Source: Torreya grandis (Eukaryota > Streptophyta > Pinopsida > Cupressales > Taxaceae). Taken from it: a DNA stretch of 64,000 bases. Below are positions 14,110 to 25,739 of the stretch, piece by piece. The notes beneath the pieces were generated by a model. That model did no database searches, was not told the DNA's origin, and worked only from the letters and a program-made list of their open reading frames with translations. Position 1 is the first letter of the stretch, and each line of letters starts with the position of its first letter. The stretch is taken from positions 1,140,001-1,204,000 of the forward strand of contig JARHVA010001427.1 of the NCBI GenBank assembly GCA_037957365.1, in the 5' to 3' direction. A program made the position numbers and the translations under genes.

Positions 14110-15215
14110 ATGCATCCATTTACCATAAATAAACAACTAACTCAATTTTTTGTTATATATCCTACACATCCAAATTACACTAATTTCTATAAGGATAATT
14201 TTGAAAATGAGAAATATGAGAATAAAAATGAGGATATACACATTGATGTCCATAACCCACCACATCAGGGTCTTGATCCACTTCCACCTATTGTTGATAA
14301 TGATGTGGTCCTCAAAAAATATTTGATTCTATAAAGTTTTAGATAGAGACTCAGGGAATAGCCCTAAGATCATGCCCTTATCTTACAATCTATCATGGCA
14401 ATTAAAAAGGCTAAGCAAGTTGATTCTTCTAGTCCTTCAGAACAAACAATTGTAAATGACACTATGGGGGGAATTGTGTCTAAACAACCCTATATAGCAT
14501 CCTAACCTTCCTATGAGGCACTACTAATTGTGATTAGTACATAATTATCTCCTGATGTGGCTACCCTTGTGAAAGAGATAAAATATCTTCAATATAAGGT
14601 GCTACATCTTGAGCAAGGTGCCTCTATACCAACATAGGATTTGGATTATTTTACTCTATGTCATACACCATTGGCATGTCATATTTATTTTACACCCTTA
14701 ACACCAAGTTTTATTCAACCTAATCTCACTATATAGGATGTCAAGGGTTATCCAAAGACACACTTGAGAGATTTTCACATAGCATGATTGGACTATGTGT
14801 CAAATGATTGGTTACTAACCCAGTTATTTCCATGAAGTTTAAAGTATTATGCTCTATAATGGTTCTATAGTCTACCAAATTAGTCAATTAATGTATTCAA
14901 TCCTTTAGCTGACATGTTCCTAGCTCATTTCATCATTAACATATGTGAAAAGGTTTCTTATGCCCAAGTTTCATAACAAAAACAAAGTTCAAATGAGCAT
15001 CTCATAGATTATGTTCTTTGATATAAGACTATCTTGGCTAAAATGACTAAACCCATGGCTGATCAAGAATTATAGGATCTCTTCAAATAGAGTCTTCTAC
15101 CTACTTTGCATGAGTCAATAATGTTAAAAAGGTTCTCTTCCTTCACTGAGTTATGTCATACACTAAAGGAAAGGGAAGTAAAATTAATTTCAATGGGAGA
15201 ACTTAAGTAAACAAG
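14110..15215 (+). pseudogene. Z1 gag remnant
   Basis: Gag-type protein. An ATG at 14110 opens 74 codons (MHPFTINKQL...), then a stop. The retrotrans_gag core is clear at about 14,763-15,210: LRDFHIA, LDYVSNDWLLTQLFP, SINVFNPLADMFLAHFIINI, then MTKPMADQEL, SLLPTLHESIMLKRFSSFTE and TLKEREVKLISMGELK, in one long frame broken by several TAG and TAA codons in place of Gln. In functional relatives this domain forms the virus-like particle. The strong readability compared with the other gags here suggests Z1 is among the less decayed pieces. Confidence 0.75.
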
Positions 15216-15849
15216 CATATCAAAAATAACAAACAAGAGTAACAATAATGTCCCATACAAATTAAAGGTTAATGACAACAAAATTCAAAATCAACCTATA
15301 GTCAATATAGCTTTAGATCCCCCTCAATGTGTGGTTTTATTATCACCTCCTTGGTAAGCATTTACCAGTATACTAGTATCTCTAGCCAGAGTCTTATAGT
15401 GGCTATTGAAATGCAATATCATATCTCTCCTTCCTACTCAATAAGTTGATACAATAAAGCCTCTTCCACATGGATATGATTAGAATGCATTTTGTGATTT
15501 TCATAGGGTACCAAGACACACAATGAATGGATTTATTATTTTGTGACATAAGATATAGGACTTGATAGATGGTAACCTTATTGATCTTGGCACTCTAGTT
15601 CAGCCTCCTTAGGTAAAGCAGACATAGGATAAGGATCTAAAAATTTTCTCAGATCCTTTCCCAAAGAATTCTAAACAAGAGATATGGGATACATCAGGTG
15701 GTCACCATTCATATCATACACACCCTCTTCTAGCTACATATCAAGCACCTTCAGTTGACTCACATTTTTTGAGCAACATGATTGGTGTGTATAATTCTAG
15801 AGTTCCATCTAGACCTTTGATGTCTTTTTTAGAGTAGGAGATAGTTGAG

Positions 15850-16245
15850 GATAATTCAGATTACCATGTAATTTTTATTAAAGCCTACATTTATCATCAT
15901 CCTATTCATAGTGTTCTCATAGAGAATGTATCCAATGTAAACATGTGCACTATGACATTACTTCAGTATGTGGGATATTCAAAGTAGGATATTACCCTGA
16001 TGGACATAGTTATTAGTAGATTCAGTGGACACATATAGATTTCATTAGGAGAGGTTATACTTCCTTTAAAGGTTAAAACTACACATGTGACCACACCATT
16101 TACTATTGTTCCTAGTGTAGGAGTCTTTAACATGTTTCTTGGTTGACCATGGATTTAAAAACTTTTAGTAGTACCCTCTATAGTCTATAGATGTGTGAAA
16201 TTCATTCATGCTAATCAAGTTGTTATAGTTGGTATATTTTTGTAT
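15850..16245 (+). pseudogene. Z1 protease-like remnant
   Basis: An aspartic-protease-like segment: VLIENVSNVNMCTMTLLQYV, SLGEVILPLKVKTTHVTTPF, FNMFLG, PWI and VYRCVKFIHANQVVIVG. Order and spacing fit plant Gypsy proteases, but the catalytic D-[ST]-G reads ENV, so the active site is lost. A proline-rich stretch (LDPYTTLYSPILTSPPVIV) follows to about 16,330. No RT follows. Confidence 0.6.
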
Positions 16246-17514
16246 GAGTCACCCCTCCCCACTTTAGATCCATATACTACTCTATATTCACCAATTTTAA
16301 CTTCTCCACCAGTTATAGTTTTTACCCTAGTTTAGATTTAGACTAGTCAAGGCCTTCCTCACCATCGTAGAGAGTTCATACACTTTTAGAGAAGCCTCTT
16401 TTAGAGTAACCATAGTTTAAAGACTCTAGATAGTTTTCATCTATAATATTCACACCTAGGGAAATATTATTGAGGTATCATGCCTCTACACACAAAGCAT
16501 ATTTCAAAGATATTCTTCTACTACCAGATGGGTCCCTAAGAGCCCTATAGTTACATCCACTTCTCAAAGTTATAGGGGGACCCCATAGTCAATTTCCATT
16601 ATATATATTTCAAAGCATTTAAAACATATATGCCTTTCAAAATCATAGCCTCAGCCCTTCCATCATGCTTCACGATCATGCATTATCCCTTTCATTGACA
16701 TAAGACACCATGATAGGGAGTCTCTCATGAGACTCATCGATTAGTATCATTTTTTCTTAGTCTTTCTTGTGTGTAGCTTATTTTCAATTTCTTGTACATA
16801 GTTTTCTTTTGATTGATTGTAAATATCTTATTTAAAAATACCAAAAATTATATGACATTTAAAAATACAAAAACATTAAAATAAATCAAAACACCAAAAT
16901 CTTTTCAATTGTATGCATTATCCATGCTTTACATTTTTACTACCATGCTAAACTTACATTTTTTTATTCTATGCTATTATTTGTCAATTTATCTACATTG
17001 CCATTCTTCACTTTATCTTTTTTGAGTGTGTGCAAGGACATCCATATCCTTGATTACTTCACTTTACCTATTAAGGGGTCATCTTAATTCTACATTTGAG
17101 ACATACATTGACACATATACCCACCAGGGGCATCTTCTACATGACTATACCATCTAGGTTATGTCATTCATACATCGCACACTAATTATCATCTTGATGT
17201 AAATTAATTACTAGATTATAAAAATTACTCTATCAACACTCACTAGTATATAACACTTGTTTATTTCTTAGCATATACCTAGTCTTATACTACATGTTTT
17301 GCATACTTTAATTTCTTGATTTGATCAGTTAGATGCAATAGTATTTCTTACATTTACATGCCTTCTGTTCTTGCTCTAAGTAGCTAGATGTGTTTGTATT
17401 TTTTAGTTCTTATTTTTTTACTTGTGTGTGCATTAGGGAATTTACCAATGTCCTTTACTTATAATCTTATATGTGTTTGTGGCCCTTATGTCAATCTAGC
17501 TTGTTTGTAATTAT

Positions 17515-17715
17515 ATGTGTATGTGGGAATTTGAACTTGCCTTGTATGCTTGCTTTCCTAATTTGAGTGGCATGTGCCCATGTCCCTTGTTATCTTGGCC
17601 CCTTGGCCTCTTTTGTATGCTTCTTGCCTTGTGTGCTTATTTACTTATTTACTTCTCAATTTGTTACAATGCTTTAATCCACATCATGAATTATCTTGCC
17701 TTCTTAATGACATGA
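17515..17715 (+). other. Small hydrophobic open frame in Z1 tail
   Basis: 66 codons, rich in Cys, Leu, Tyr and Pro, with SWPLGLFCMLLALCAYLL resembling one membrane segment. An open frame in the same position of Z2 (43059-43277) shares ALYxCFPxLS and SWPLGLFxMLL. Shared descent of non-coding DNA could explain this; there is no proof of translation. Confidence 0.3.
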
Positions 17716-18526
17716 TAGACATCATGCTCCACCCTCCTTGAAAACTAACTAGAATTCCAGTTTTATTTTAGTATATTTCACATGCTATTAAAATGTTAAA
17801 TATATCTAGGCATACCCCTATTGATCTAACCATCTCTAATAAAAACTATGTTATATCTTGAGACATATTTTAGATTATCATTACTATATCATATATTACA
17901 TAGAATAACACACTTGCAGGTGTCTTTATTTTAAGGTAAGTCATTGAAATATCTTCCTCCAAAAGAGGAGGAAACAAATAGGGGTTTTGTCATAGAGATT
18001 AGAGCCTTTCATCAGTCAAAAAATTAGTTTTTAGAACACTCAGAACAACATTTAAAATTCAAACTCAAAAGAATAGACTAGAAAGATATTGATGAATATA
18101 AAATAGTGATCATAAATAGTAAAGGACAAGAGCACCATAATTGGACTATAATGATGGATAACAAAGTGTCTTATTTTTGGTGCTCCCATCCAAAAAACTA
18201 GAAAGCTTAAATTTTCTAAAAATAGATAAAAAGGTAAGATCAATTACAGTTTTGTCAGCGATAGTTTAGTTCAAATTGGGTAATTTTAGTATAATTTTTA
18301 TTAGAGTATCCAAATATAGGGGCATCATGCATGGAATGATGGACATCACTTCTAGTTTCAGATTGGGCAATTGCTACAACTTTTAGATTAGGATTCATGT
18401 TATAGACACCAGTGATTAGGGCCAATGTGTGTGACATATTTGACTTCTTTTCTTTCTAGTTCATTGTATTACCTATGTATTCTCAATATTTTCATGCCTT
18501 ATTCCATTTGTAGGTGGTTAACATCA

Positions 18527-18630
18527 TTTTAGAGTGGCTTTTATATAAGCCTAGTTCTCAGTTTTAGATTGGGTTTCATACAAGCCTAATATCCACCTTT
18601 TAGAGTGACCAAGATTGGCCTAGTTATTAA
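18527..18630 (+). repeat. Three-unit 33-36 bp tandem repeat in Z1 tail
   Basis: Units start TTTTAGAGTGG / TTTTAGATTGG / TTTTAGAGTGA at 18527, 18562 and 18598; units one and two carry ATA(T/C)AAGCCTA, unit three GATTGGCCTA. The same three units occur in Z2 at 44082-44184. Downstream, a pair of about 110-bp units (CACTTAGTGG... around 18,735 and 18,855) and a run of CATCACTCAA-like 10-11-mers (18,969-19,020) follow. Confidence 0.7.
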
Positions 18631-19111
18631 TACACACTCAACTATCCATGCCACATTATCAGATTATGGAGCATTCATGGGCTTTAGAAGCCATCTCATA
18701 TGACATACATTCATACCAATATCATTTCATAGCTTTACTTAGTGGACAATGATGGAGCCAAAGGACTAGCTAGCCTTTGTATTCTTGAGTCACTTACTTA
18801 AAGGGATTAGACACATAGTCCAAACATCAATTAAAACATGCATTATCATATAACTTCACTTAGTGGGTGATGATAGATCTAAAGGGATAGCCTTTATACT
18901 CTTAAACCACTCTTAAGTAATTAAGCACTCATCTCTATTCATGATATTACTTTTGGTACAGTACATACCCAACATCACTTAGCATCACTTAACATTACTC
19001 AAGATCACTCAACATCACACATATTCATGGGCTTCACCCTTGTAGGTAAGTTTAGGTATACTTTTTGCTTTTGATTTATCCTAGTATTTTGCTTTGTTTC
19101 ATCACTAGAAT

Positions 19112-19126
19112 AAAAGAGGGGGCAAA
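19112..19126 (+). other. Z1 polypurine tract
   Basis: AAAAGAGGGGGCAAA directly before the 3' LTR; the matching site in Z2 is at 44644-44656. Confidence 0.7.
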
Positions 19127-20335
19127 TCTAGTCATATAAAATGTCCAAATTGGTAGTTTGAGTGTGGCTTGTGACACCCTATCATAACTCCTTTTTTCAT
19201 GCTCTTATGACCCTTTTAGACACCTTTTTGGTCATTACCAGTCATCTAGAGGCTTTTAAATGATCATTCCACCTCAACTAGGCTACTTTTCCTAGGCTAA
19301 TCCTATCCCCTAGGTCCCAACCCTATAGGATAGGAATGCCATACTTGGACTATAGTGCTAGATCCTAGGGTGTCTTGTTTTTGATGCTCCTATCCCTTTG
19401 AAATTTGATCCTAAATTGTCATTTTCATTTTATTCATATCCTTCATCATGTCAGCCTAACATGAACACATCTAACCCATGACCAATGGTTCCCTATAAAA
19501 TCCTATCTAAAGCTCATTTCCAAAAGAGAGGTGATAAATATTACAAATTAAGAAAGAATACAAATAAAGCACTAAGGAAAACTTCCCTATTAACTACATA
19601 CAATCACCCAACATAGATACAAACACACACAAACCCTCATACCAGTCCCTAGCCACCTTAAGAGCTCTCAATTTGGATTTTTTGCATCTAAATTACACTA
19701 TTTCACAAATCACATTAGGTGGTAGAACTAAATATGGTTTGATCCCTCTTCAAAGTATTGATATGTAGTTAGTGTGCCCACACAAGGGATGTGGATTACA
19801 CATTTAGTGCATATTACACACTAACCCCCCAATTTTAAATTGGTTTAAATAATTTTTTATCAACCATAATGGAGGGTTAGGGTTTGAAGATTAAACTATC
19901 TCTTTAGCAAACTTTGTCAATATTCAGCACTCAAGATTTCATAGGCAAGCTCACATTGACATAGCATAAAAGCTTAGAAAGTTTCAAGTCTTTGTGACTA
20001 ATTTAGACAATACTGGTAGAAGTGGATAATATCATTGGATCCTAAAGTGTCCTATTTTTGGTGGTCCTATCCTTTCACTAAATGAAATATAGATTTTGAT
20101 TTATGACATTGTCTCAGTCCTACACAAGTAGTTTTAAACCATGTATTAGCCATCTTAACCTTTTCCAGATAAGTTATATTTTCTCCTTATTTATTTCTAT
20201 TTTTAGAAAGGTAAAAAAGACATAAATTTTACAAATTAGGACTGTAATTATTGCAATATTCTTTACTGATTTATTAATCCAGACCCTTAACAAAAAACTG
20301 AATAAAACTCCATTATTCCTAAAATAATTAAATTA
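19127..20335 (+). repeat. Z1 3' LTR
   Basis: 1209 bp, starting TCTAGTCATATAAAAT (TG decayed to TC) and ending TTAAATTA. It aligns with 12484-13695. By eye about 14 percent of the first 190 bp differ. Confidence 0.8.
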
Positions 20336-22196
20336 GCTATGATGTATTGATTAAATAGGGTGACTACATTACTATGATTAAGGATGGATGATGGGATTTA
20401 CCTTAGTGAGCTAGGGTATTATGGATGGGGAAGGGGTATGTTGGTTTGGCCTAAATGGGATCAAGGTCAGAAGGTAGGTGAGTACCCATTTTTATATCTC
20501 ACAAAATTATTTCATCCCTATTGGCCAGGATGTATTGGTCTATGAGAACTAAGTCCAAATCTATGGGGATGGATGATAAAATATGGAAGATGAAATGACA
20601 TGATGCAGAGGTAGACTAAGTGTTAGATATTGTTTCTTGAATAAAGTAGTTTTGAATGACCAAGCTAGTATGATAAGTAATTATGGGGATGAGATGGATG
20701 AAATGTGATTGAGATGATGTAAGACTAGGGTCATATTTTAATCTGATAGTATAATTATTGATAATGATCTATCAATAATGCCTAATTTTTAATCTAGTAA
20801 AAAGGCTTAGGGATTTGATGGGTGCCTAAATTCAAACTAGAAATATGATGATTGGATGGGTGCTCATTTTGAAAAGGTAATACAATTGGATGATATTAAA
20901 AATGATTAGATTGATAGATTTAAAATGAAAAAGTGATAAGATGCTAGAAAGATACCAAGTAGGTTTGAGATCTAACCAAATGATGAGAGATAGTGGACTA
21001 GAATGATAAGATGATATGAAAGGACAAAAGGACTAGATCAAGCCTTGGACTAATTTTATCAAGGTGGTATGGGATAGGATTACATGAGTAAGGATAGATG
21101 GAGGGATCAAGGATGATGGGATTTAAGATTAGTACAAGGGTATATAGGTGATGATATAATGATAATGGGTAATGTAAATGAGATGAGGATGGTTTGGACA
21201 CGTATGTGACCTAAAGAGCCAACTAGTATAAGATAGGATGGGGTGACTAGGTGAAGGCAAGGTCAAGATAAATTATTGATTATGGATAGAGTGTACTTTG
21301 GGAAAGATGTGGATGATAAGATGTGATTATGATATGTGACTGATGGGGTATGATCAATGATGGGAAAGGATAATGAAAAGGATATACAAAGATACTATGT
21401 ACAAGAGGATGGTGAGATAAGAGTGATAGAATAATGAGGTAAGGATATATAGAATTATATGTGTAAAGAACCTAGATAGGCATGTATAGTTTTGGGTGAA
21501 ATGTTAACTTGGTTTATAAACAACACTAGTATTAGTACAACACATACCAAAGCAAGCATACCACAATCCTAAGATTAATAAACTAATAGGTGTGTAACCC
21601 AATGATCATACCATCTAATAGCTTCTTAGGTGAGGCTTTAGGCTAGTGACCCATTATAGTATCGATCAAACCCTCTCAACCCCATCTGTACATGATGGTC
21701 ACTTGGGAGATGATACTAACTCTAGTAGTGGATTGCTTGTTATAACCGAGAGGTCTTATGCTAGGTTGAAAGGGATTTCTATGGGTGTCCTTGATATATG
21801 ATAGGTGTTATTGGCCCCAATTATATATAATATGTTATCTAACCACTTTATGTATTTAATCCAAAATACCCCTCACTCCATGAACCCTTTATGGGGAATT
21901 ATACTTTAGCACCTAATGACAACTCTCTTGATATTTTTACTCCACCAGAACATGGAGTTTGGTTTAGTTCATGGTGATGAAATCCATGTCATCAACCCCT
22001 AAAAATAAAAATAGAGAGGGTTTATTGGTGGTATTTGATCCTCTAAGAATCATCCCAAGGACATAAGGAGGAGAGCATACACCACTATAGCCCTTAGGTG
22101 ATAAACAAGTAGACCAAAAAGGGGATTAATTAATCAATTTAATTTACAATGTGAGATTTATATAAGATCTAAAAATATACAAGATAAAATTATTAA

Positions 22197-22197
<1 letters not shown>

Positions 22198-22274
<77 letters not shown>
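22198..22274. repeat. (GT)38 microsatellite
   Basis: 77 bp of uninterrupted alternating TG, flanked by AT-rich sequence. Confidence 0.98.
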
Positions 22275-22279
<5 letters not shown>

Positions 22280-22570
22280 AGATATAAGATAAAATGATTA
22301 GATTAATTCAAAAAAATGATTTTGAAAATGTCAAAAGGAGTCTTTGATAAGCAGCCTACAAGAAATGATTAGTAGTTTCATGTTGCACTTTTAAAGAGAA
22401 AACCTAAAAGATAAGACATTAGACCAAATAATGACCTACAAAAGAAGATGTTATCAAGTTAAAATTCACCCCTGTAAGAAAAAAATGTTAGTATAATAGT
22501 AATTAATAAAAAAACCCTAAAAAATTGTGATTTGGCTCTATAACTTCTTTGGGTGAGAGGGCCACAATGT

Positions 22571-22670
22571 GGGGGTCTAGGGGTGGTAGCCCCCAGTGGG
22601 GTCAAGGGGCAGTGCCCCTTATGAGGTCAATGGGTAGAGCCCCTTATGGGGTCTAGGGGAAACTCTCTAG
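22571..22670. repeat. GC-rich 25-bp tandem array with internal hairpins
   Basis: Four consecutive units starting at 22571, 22598, 22623 and 22648, consensus GGGGTCWAGGGG followed by YAGWGCCCCTTAT. Each of the first three has GGG(G) pairing with a following CCCC, so each can fold. It stands out in a roughly 35 percent GC surrounding. Confidence 0.85.
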
Positions 22671-24232
22671 GCATGCTCCTTATCATGGTATAAGGTGGGG
22701 TTGAAGGGTAGAGATCCCAACACCAAAATTAATTTGGGCCTTATAGGAGGCCCAAAATGACTTAAAATTCACTAAGAATAACTCTAAGAATGCACTCAAA
22801 AAAGACAAAATGGAATGTAAAAACTAGTGCAAAATCAAAAATTTATACTGCAATATCATAATTTGTGAGTTATAGTTTTGCCATAGGCAGTTAATCATGA
22901 TGGTCAATCTAATAAACCACAACTGTTTATGCATTATCATGACTCACAAGGTAATATCATGACTACATGATTAGTGGTTTTGAAAGAAAGTTCAAAAATT
23001 TAAAATTTTGATTTGTTGATCTAGATAGATGTTAACTAATTATGATAGGTTAATATACATTCCTTAAAGTGACTATTCATAAATGATATATTTAAAGGTT
23101 ATTTCTGATGTATAAAATTATAAATGATATCAAGATAAGATATTCAAAATGGATAAAATCATAAACAACTCTAGAACAAAAAGAGTGTTTTCAGTTAGAT
23201 TTTGTCCTAACTCTACCCTATATAATTTAGCGATCACAAACTAATAGACAAAACTAATTCCAAAATGATAAAATTAAAATATCTCTAATTTAAATACAAT
23301 ATCATTATTCTCAAAGCAAAATCATGACTTCATGATTAGCAGTTTTATGAAGGTTTGTAGAATGGTGAAAGGCTATGTGGTTTTGATTTTTAGATGATCT
23401 TTCCTTGCTCCTTTCCAACTAATCCTACTAGTCAATCAATCACACAAAAAATTTACACAAGTAACACTTCCTTACAAAATGTGGTTAGCATAGATATATA
23501 CTTGAGGATCTAAAACCACTTGAAAAAATTAAAGGTATTATATGCCAAATTATGTGATTACTAGTTCCCTAAAAAATAGAAAATGACAATATTAAACCTA
23601 TAGGTCAGAAGATAATGGATAATTATCACTAATTTTTTCAAAAATCACAATATCATGAATCTCATCACAATACCATGATTTGTAGGTCAAAACTGTAATT
23701 CAGAGAATGCTAATATTGTGGTTTAGGGTTTACCTACTAGATTTCTAACTTGATTCTATTTTTCCACCTGGATCCTATACACAAAGGGTAAAAACCTTGA
23801 CTTGTAACACTAAATGTTCAATATAAGCACATAGGGGTCAAACAAATGATAGTCAATAAATAAAGTAAATGATTTTATTCTTGACATAGGTCCCCTAAAA
23901 ATCATAGTTAAAGATGAAAAATTGTGATTAAGAAGGCAATAAAATGATTCATGAAGTCATGATATTACAAGTCAATAACAACCTATCAAAAAATAATGTT
24001 AGTAGTTAAATTTTTTTTGTTAGTGCAAAACCTTAACTTTCATAGCAAAACTAAGATTTCAAAGTTAGAAGTTGTAGAATAATGTCATAAATATCACTTG
24101 TGTGTAAATTTTGTCAAAATTCAGGACTTCTCTTCCACCAGTCAATCCTACAAGATGCCAAAAAACACTTTTAGGATACAAGGGAGTTAAATTGGGAGTG
24201 CATGTTCTCCAAAAACAAGTAGTATTAAATTT

Positions 24233-25055
24233 TAGCATAATAGATTAAATCATGTAATTAAAAACCCAAAATGTCCAACTACCTAGGTAAGATCTAGAGC
24301 CACTAGAATCAAAATGCAACTAGATGAATGCACAATTCAAGTCAACACTCTAATCCTAAAGCTAATTTCTCTAAACCATGATTAAATAGATATAATAACA
24401 AGAATATTGGATAGATAATACCTTAAACTCAAAAATTTTGACATTATGTTGTCATTATTAAGGATGTTGGTGATGGATTCAAGAACATAGATTTGGTATG
24501 GACTTATTAGATTGTTAAGAGTTTGATAGACTTTTTGATATTTTGTAGTTATTTTTCCATGGAGGGATGGGTATATTTAAATAGAGGAAGGAGGAAGAAT
24601 TAAAATGAATTAAAAATTCCTTGGAAGCCTCTAGATTTAAAGTCTTCTAGAGAGGAAGGGTGAGAATAGAGAGGATTATATAATCCTCTTAGGTAATAAT
24701 TAGGATTAGGTAGGGTATTAGATAGGTATTAGGTGGGTGATTAGGTACTAAGGGTGTAGAAGAGCCTAGGAATAGACTTAGTAAGTGATTAGGTGGGTCA
24801 TGGGAATTTAAAATTCCCAAATAATGGATAAGATAGATTAGGATGGGATGATGGAGATTTAGGGATATTAATGAAGGAGTGGGATATAACTAAGGTAAGT
24901 AAATTAAGAGGAATGAAGGGTAATGTTAGATAAATTATTAGGAAGGGGTGATATTAGGATGGAATTAGGGGGGATAAATTAGATATGTGGAATTAGTGTT
25001 GACTAATACTAATATTAGTGACAATGATAGAAGCGAGCGGATTTAGGTACATACA
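24233..25055 (-). repeat. Element X 5' LTR
   Basis: Plus-strand start TTAGCATAAT (TG decayed to TT) and end GGTACATACA, aligning with 7043-7850. Read on the minus strand it begins TGTATGTACC. Confidence 0.8.
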
Positions 25056-25739
25056 CTATTAACCCAATCTAGGAGACATTATCCCTTTTGGACCTTCCCA
25101 TCTCCAAAATTCACTTAACCTACATAATAATTGATTAACCTTCTTTATATAGGAAAAATGAAACATGTGCCCAACCATCCACATCTAACTTATCCTTTCT
25201 TGATAAACCATGCTTTACAAAAAACTACCTACAACACTATGCTTGGAAGGGATTTGACTTAGGATTTTATAAACAAGGACCCCATGAGGTCATAATTAAT
25301 GACCTTATAAAACTACATGAGAAATATGGACTTGGTTTTAGGAAAGATCCTAAAGCCAATGACAATCATGTGTTAGTATCCCATGTCTCTATGGATGTGG
25401 ATGATGAAACTCCCTCATTCCCTCTTGGTTACCCAATGGAAACCAATGATACCATCTCCATTCCACCTAATTTTTTTAATTAGTGCCATTTACCTAGAAC
25501 TACTAACCTATCAAAGCAATGAGAAAACCATAACTCTTCCTTTAGTCTTCCCTAACCTAATAAATGAAGATTATCCCTTGGTCCATGTAATGGAATATCA
25601 AGATGATGACTCCATATTAAATTATTTAGGGGTAGGGGATTCATATCTGATGAATATTATGCCATCTAAATCTCTTAGTCTTTTAAATGAGGTCATAACT
25701 TATATTAACATAGGGATAATTAAAGCCCCATAGATTATC
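25056..25739 (+). pseudogene. Element Y polyprotein linker between protease and RT
   Basis: The continuation of Y's pol after the X insertion. Coding fragments are readable in changing frames: HEVINDLIKLHEKYGLGF at about 25,283-25,340 and DDETPSFPLGYPMETND at about 25,398-25,450. The KYGLGF piece recalls the glycine-rich G-patch-like segment that some plant Gypsy polyproteins carry before RT, but this is only a resemblance. An open frame at 25383-25733 is out of register with part of this coding. Confidence 0.45.

Larger units (their letters stand above)
16246..19111 (+). other. Z1 non-coding tail
   Basis: Nearly 2.9 kb between protease and the right LTR, homologous to the Z2 tail (for example 16,905-17,010 with 42,395-42,500). 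It contains a small hydrophobic open frame (17515-17715) and ordered short tandem repeats close to the LTR (18527-18630 and beyond). There is no RT, RNase H or integrase motif. Confidence 0.65.
12484..20335 (+). mobile_element. Non-autonomous Gypsy-type element Z1
   Basis: A 7.85-kb element bounded by 1.2-kb LTRs (12484-13695 and 19127-20335), with a purine tract before the right LTR. It is inserted in the gag of X. The flanking 5-mers attat and gctat differ by two transitions and may be a decayed target duplication. The inside holds a short leader, gag, a protease-like segment, and then about 2.9 kb of structured non-coding tail. No RT, RNase H or integrase is present. It shares LTRs, leader and tail with Z2 at 38360-45869, which shows the missing pol is a family property and not a local deletion. 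Confidence 0.8.
20336..24232 (-). other. Element X leader and gag N-terminal side
   Basis: About 3.9 kb between the Z1 junction and X's 5' LTR. It contains a minus-strand open frame at 20998-21201 without a recognised domain, a pure GT microsatellite (22198-22274), a GC-rich 25-bp tandem array (22571-22670), and between about 22,850 and 24,000 several diverged copies of a segment with ATCATGACT(A/T)CATGATTAG. The last gives a rough period of about 350 bp. No other gene seen. Confidence 0.45.
7043..25055 (-). mobile_element. LTR retrotransposon X (gag-bearing, contains Z1)
   Basis: Two direct repeats of about 0.8 kb bound this element: 7043-7850 and 24233-25055. Minus orientation follows from a polypurine tract (complement AAAGAGGGGCAAAA) immediately inside the left LTR and from minus-strand gag coding at 10,990-12,483. 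Z1 interrupts it at 12484-20335; without Z1 the internal part is about 8.5 kb. I recognise gag but no protease, RT, RNase H or integrase, so X may be non-autonomous or simply too decayed to read. Flanking 5-mers are aaatt and ctatt, a poor match. By eye the first 210 bp of the LTRs differ at roughly 10 percent. Confidence 0.75.

Noticed and set aside
22571..22670. GC-rich tandem units as a CRISPR array
   Set aside because: Units are directly adjacent without unique spacers, and the context is a plant retrotransposon.
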